64,000 bases of DNA, taken from Oscillibacter sp. GTDB lineage: Bacteria; Bacillota; Clostridia; Oscillospirales; Oscillospiraceae. Position numbers and translations under genes: made by a program. The notes under the pieces are model-generated. The model was not told the DNA's origin. It did not search any database and was given only the letters and a program-made list of their open reading frames with translations. Positions 63,547 through 64,000 of the stretch are shown one piece after another. Location: assembly GCA_017526785.1 (NCBI GenBank), contig JAFXQV010000031.1, positions 102,624 to 166,623 of the forward strand. The letters run 5' to 3'. Numbering within the stretch: the first letter of the stretch is position 1; every line of letters starts with the position of its first letter.

Positions 63547-64000
63547 TTGGAATCCATTTTACAAATCCGGCACCTGACCCACACATACAGTATCGGTACG
63601 CCGTTCGAGCGCGACGCCGTGCGGGATGTCAGCTTTGAAGTGGGCAGGGGGGAGTTTCTGGGAATCATCGGGCATACGGGCTCCGGGAAGTCCACGCTCA
63701 TCCAGCACTTAAACGGGCTTCTCCGCCCCACAGAGGGACAGGTTCTGCTCAGCGGCAGGGATATCTGGGCGGAGCCGAAAAAAATTCGGGATGTCCGTTT
63801 CCGCGTGGGACTGGTGTTTCAGTATCCGGAGTACCAGCTTTTCGAGGAGACGGTCTATAAAGATATCGCTTTTGGCCCCGTGAATCAGGGCAGGCAGGGC
63901 GCGGAATTAGACCGTTGTGTACGCGACGCCGCCCGCCTTGTCGGACTGCGGGAAGACCAACTGGACAAATCCCCGTTTGAACTCTCCGGGGGGCAGAAGC
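63547..64000 (+). CDS. ecfA2: ECF transporter ATPase A2, cut by the window end
   Basis: The frame runs off the window after 151 codons. TTG start with AAAGGA seven bases before. Walker A GHTGSGKST, then VFQYPEYQLFEETVYKDIAF (the EYQLFE motif is an EcfA2 hallmark) and the beginning of the signature LSGGQK. ecfT would be expected next. Confidence 0.92.
   Translation, partial: MESILQIRHLTHTYSIGTPFERDAVRDVSFEVGRGEFLGIIGHTGSGKSTLIQHLNGLLRPTEGQVLLSGRDIWAEPKKIRDVRFRVGLVFQYPEYQLFEETVYKDIAFGPVNQGRQGAELDRCVRDAARLVGLREDQLDKSPFELSGGQK

Overview
The window looks like chromosome from a motile, spore-forming, anaerobic Firmicute, most likely a Clostridia of the Oscillospiraceae/Ruminococcaceae kind. This rests on high G+C coding sequence with Gram-positive ribosome sites (AGGAGG, with many GTG and TTG starts), a Firmicutes-type flagellar operon that uses FliY, a nine-subunit bacterial V-type ATPase of the ntp type, spore maturation genes spmA-spmB, an AbrB-type transition regulator, CheC-CheD-CheV chemotaxis adaptation, and an ECF transporter. 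No rRNA, tRNA or CRISPR array was seen.

Layout. 1-2094: tail of an S-layer-homology protein and a secreted subtilase. 2110-9978: housekeeping genes (malQ, cca, murC, a DD-carboxypeptidase, a ComEA-like protein, DegV, AbrB). 10259-11352: spmAB. 11444-17476 (minus strand): flagellin, then an unfamiliar block of two paralogous lipoproteins alternating with three related secreted proteins, one ending in a very acidic repeat tail. 17896-26574 (minus): complete V-ATPase operon H-I-K-E-C-F-A-B-D with sodium-type K-subunit residues. 26888-27611: an AT-rich islet in which a consensus promoter drives a compact structured RNA, then a terminator, then a PBECR-type nuclease gene. 27696-28228: two small DUF genes. 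28298-57214: flagellar and chemotaxis operon flgB to cheV plus an EAL/HDOD-like protein, interrupted after flgG by a lone tnpB. 57270-64000: glycerol kinase, a YjfB-like motility gene behind a sigma-D promoter, an LtrA-like membrane protein, a tandem DUF4230 pair, a methyltransferase and two ECF ATPases, the second cut by the window end.

How it fits together. The flagellar operon encodes rod, MS ring, switch, export apparatus, hook factors, stator (motA, motB), sigma-D and part of the adaptation machinery. Flagellin and the YjfB-like gene carry matching sigma-D-like promoters (TTAA-N15-G(C/T)CGATAT), which ties them to the sigma factor encoded in the operon. Hairpins presenting GGA in the flagellin leader and in the flgC-fliE gap suggest CsrA-type control of translation. 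fliL, motE, flhF, flhG, cheA, cheW and cheB are not in the operon here. The most novel-looking parts are the structured-RNA/nuclease locus, the lipoprotein/secreted-protein block behind flagellin, and the FliY linker carrying four CheY-docking-like motifs.
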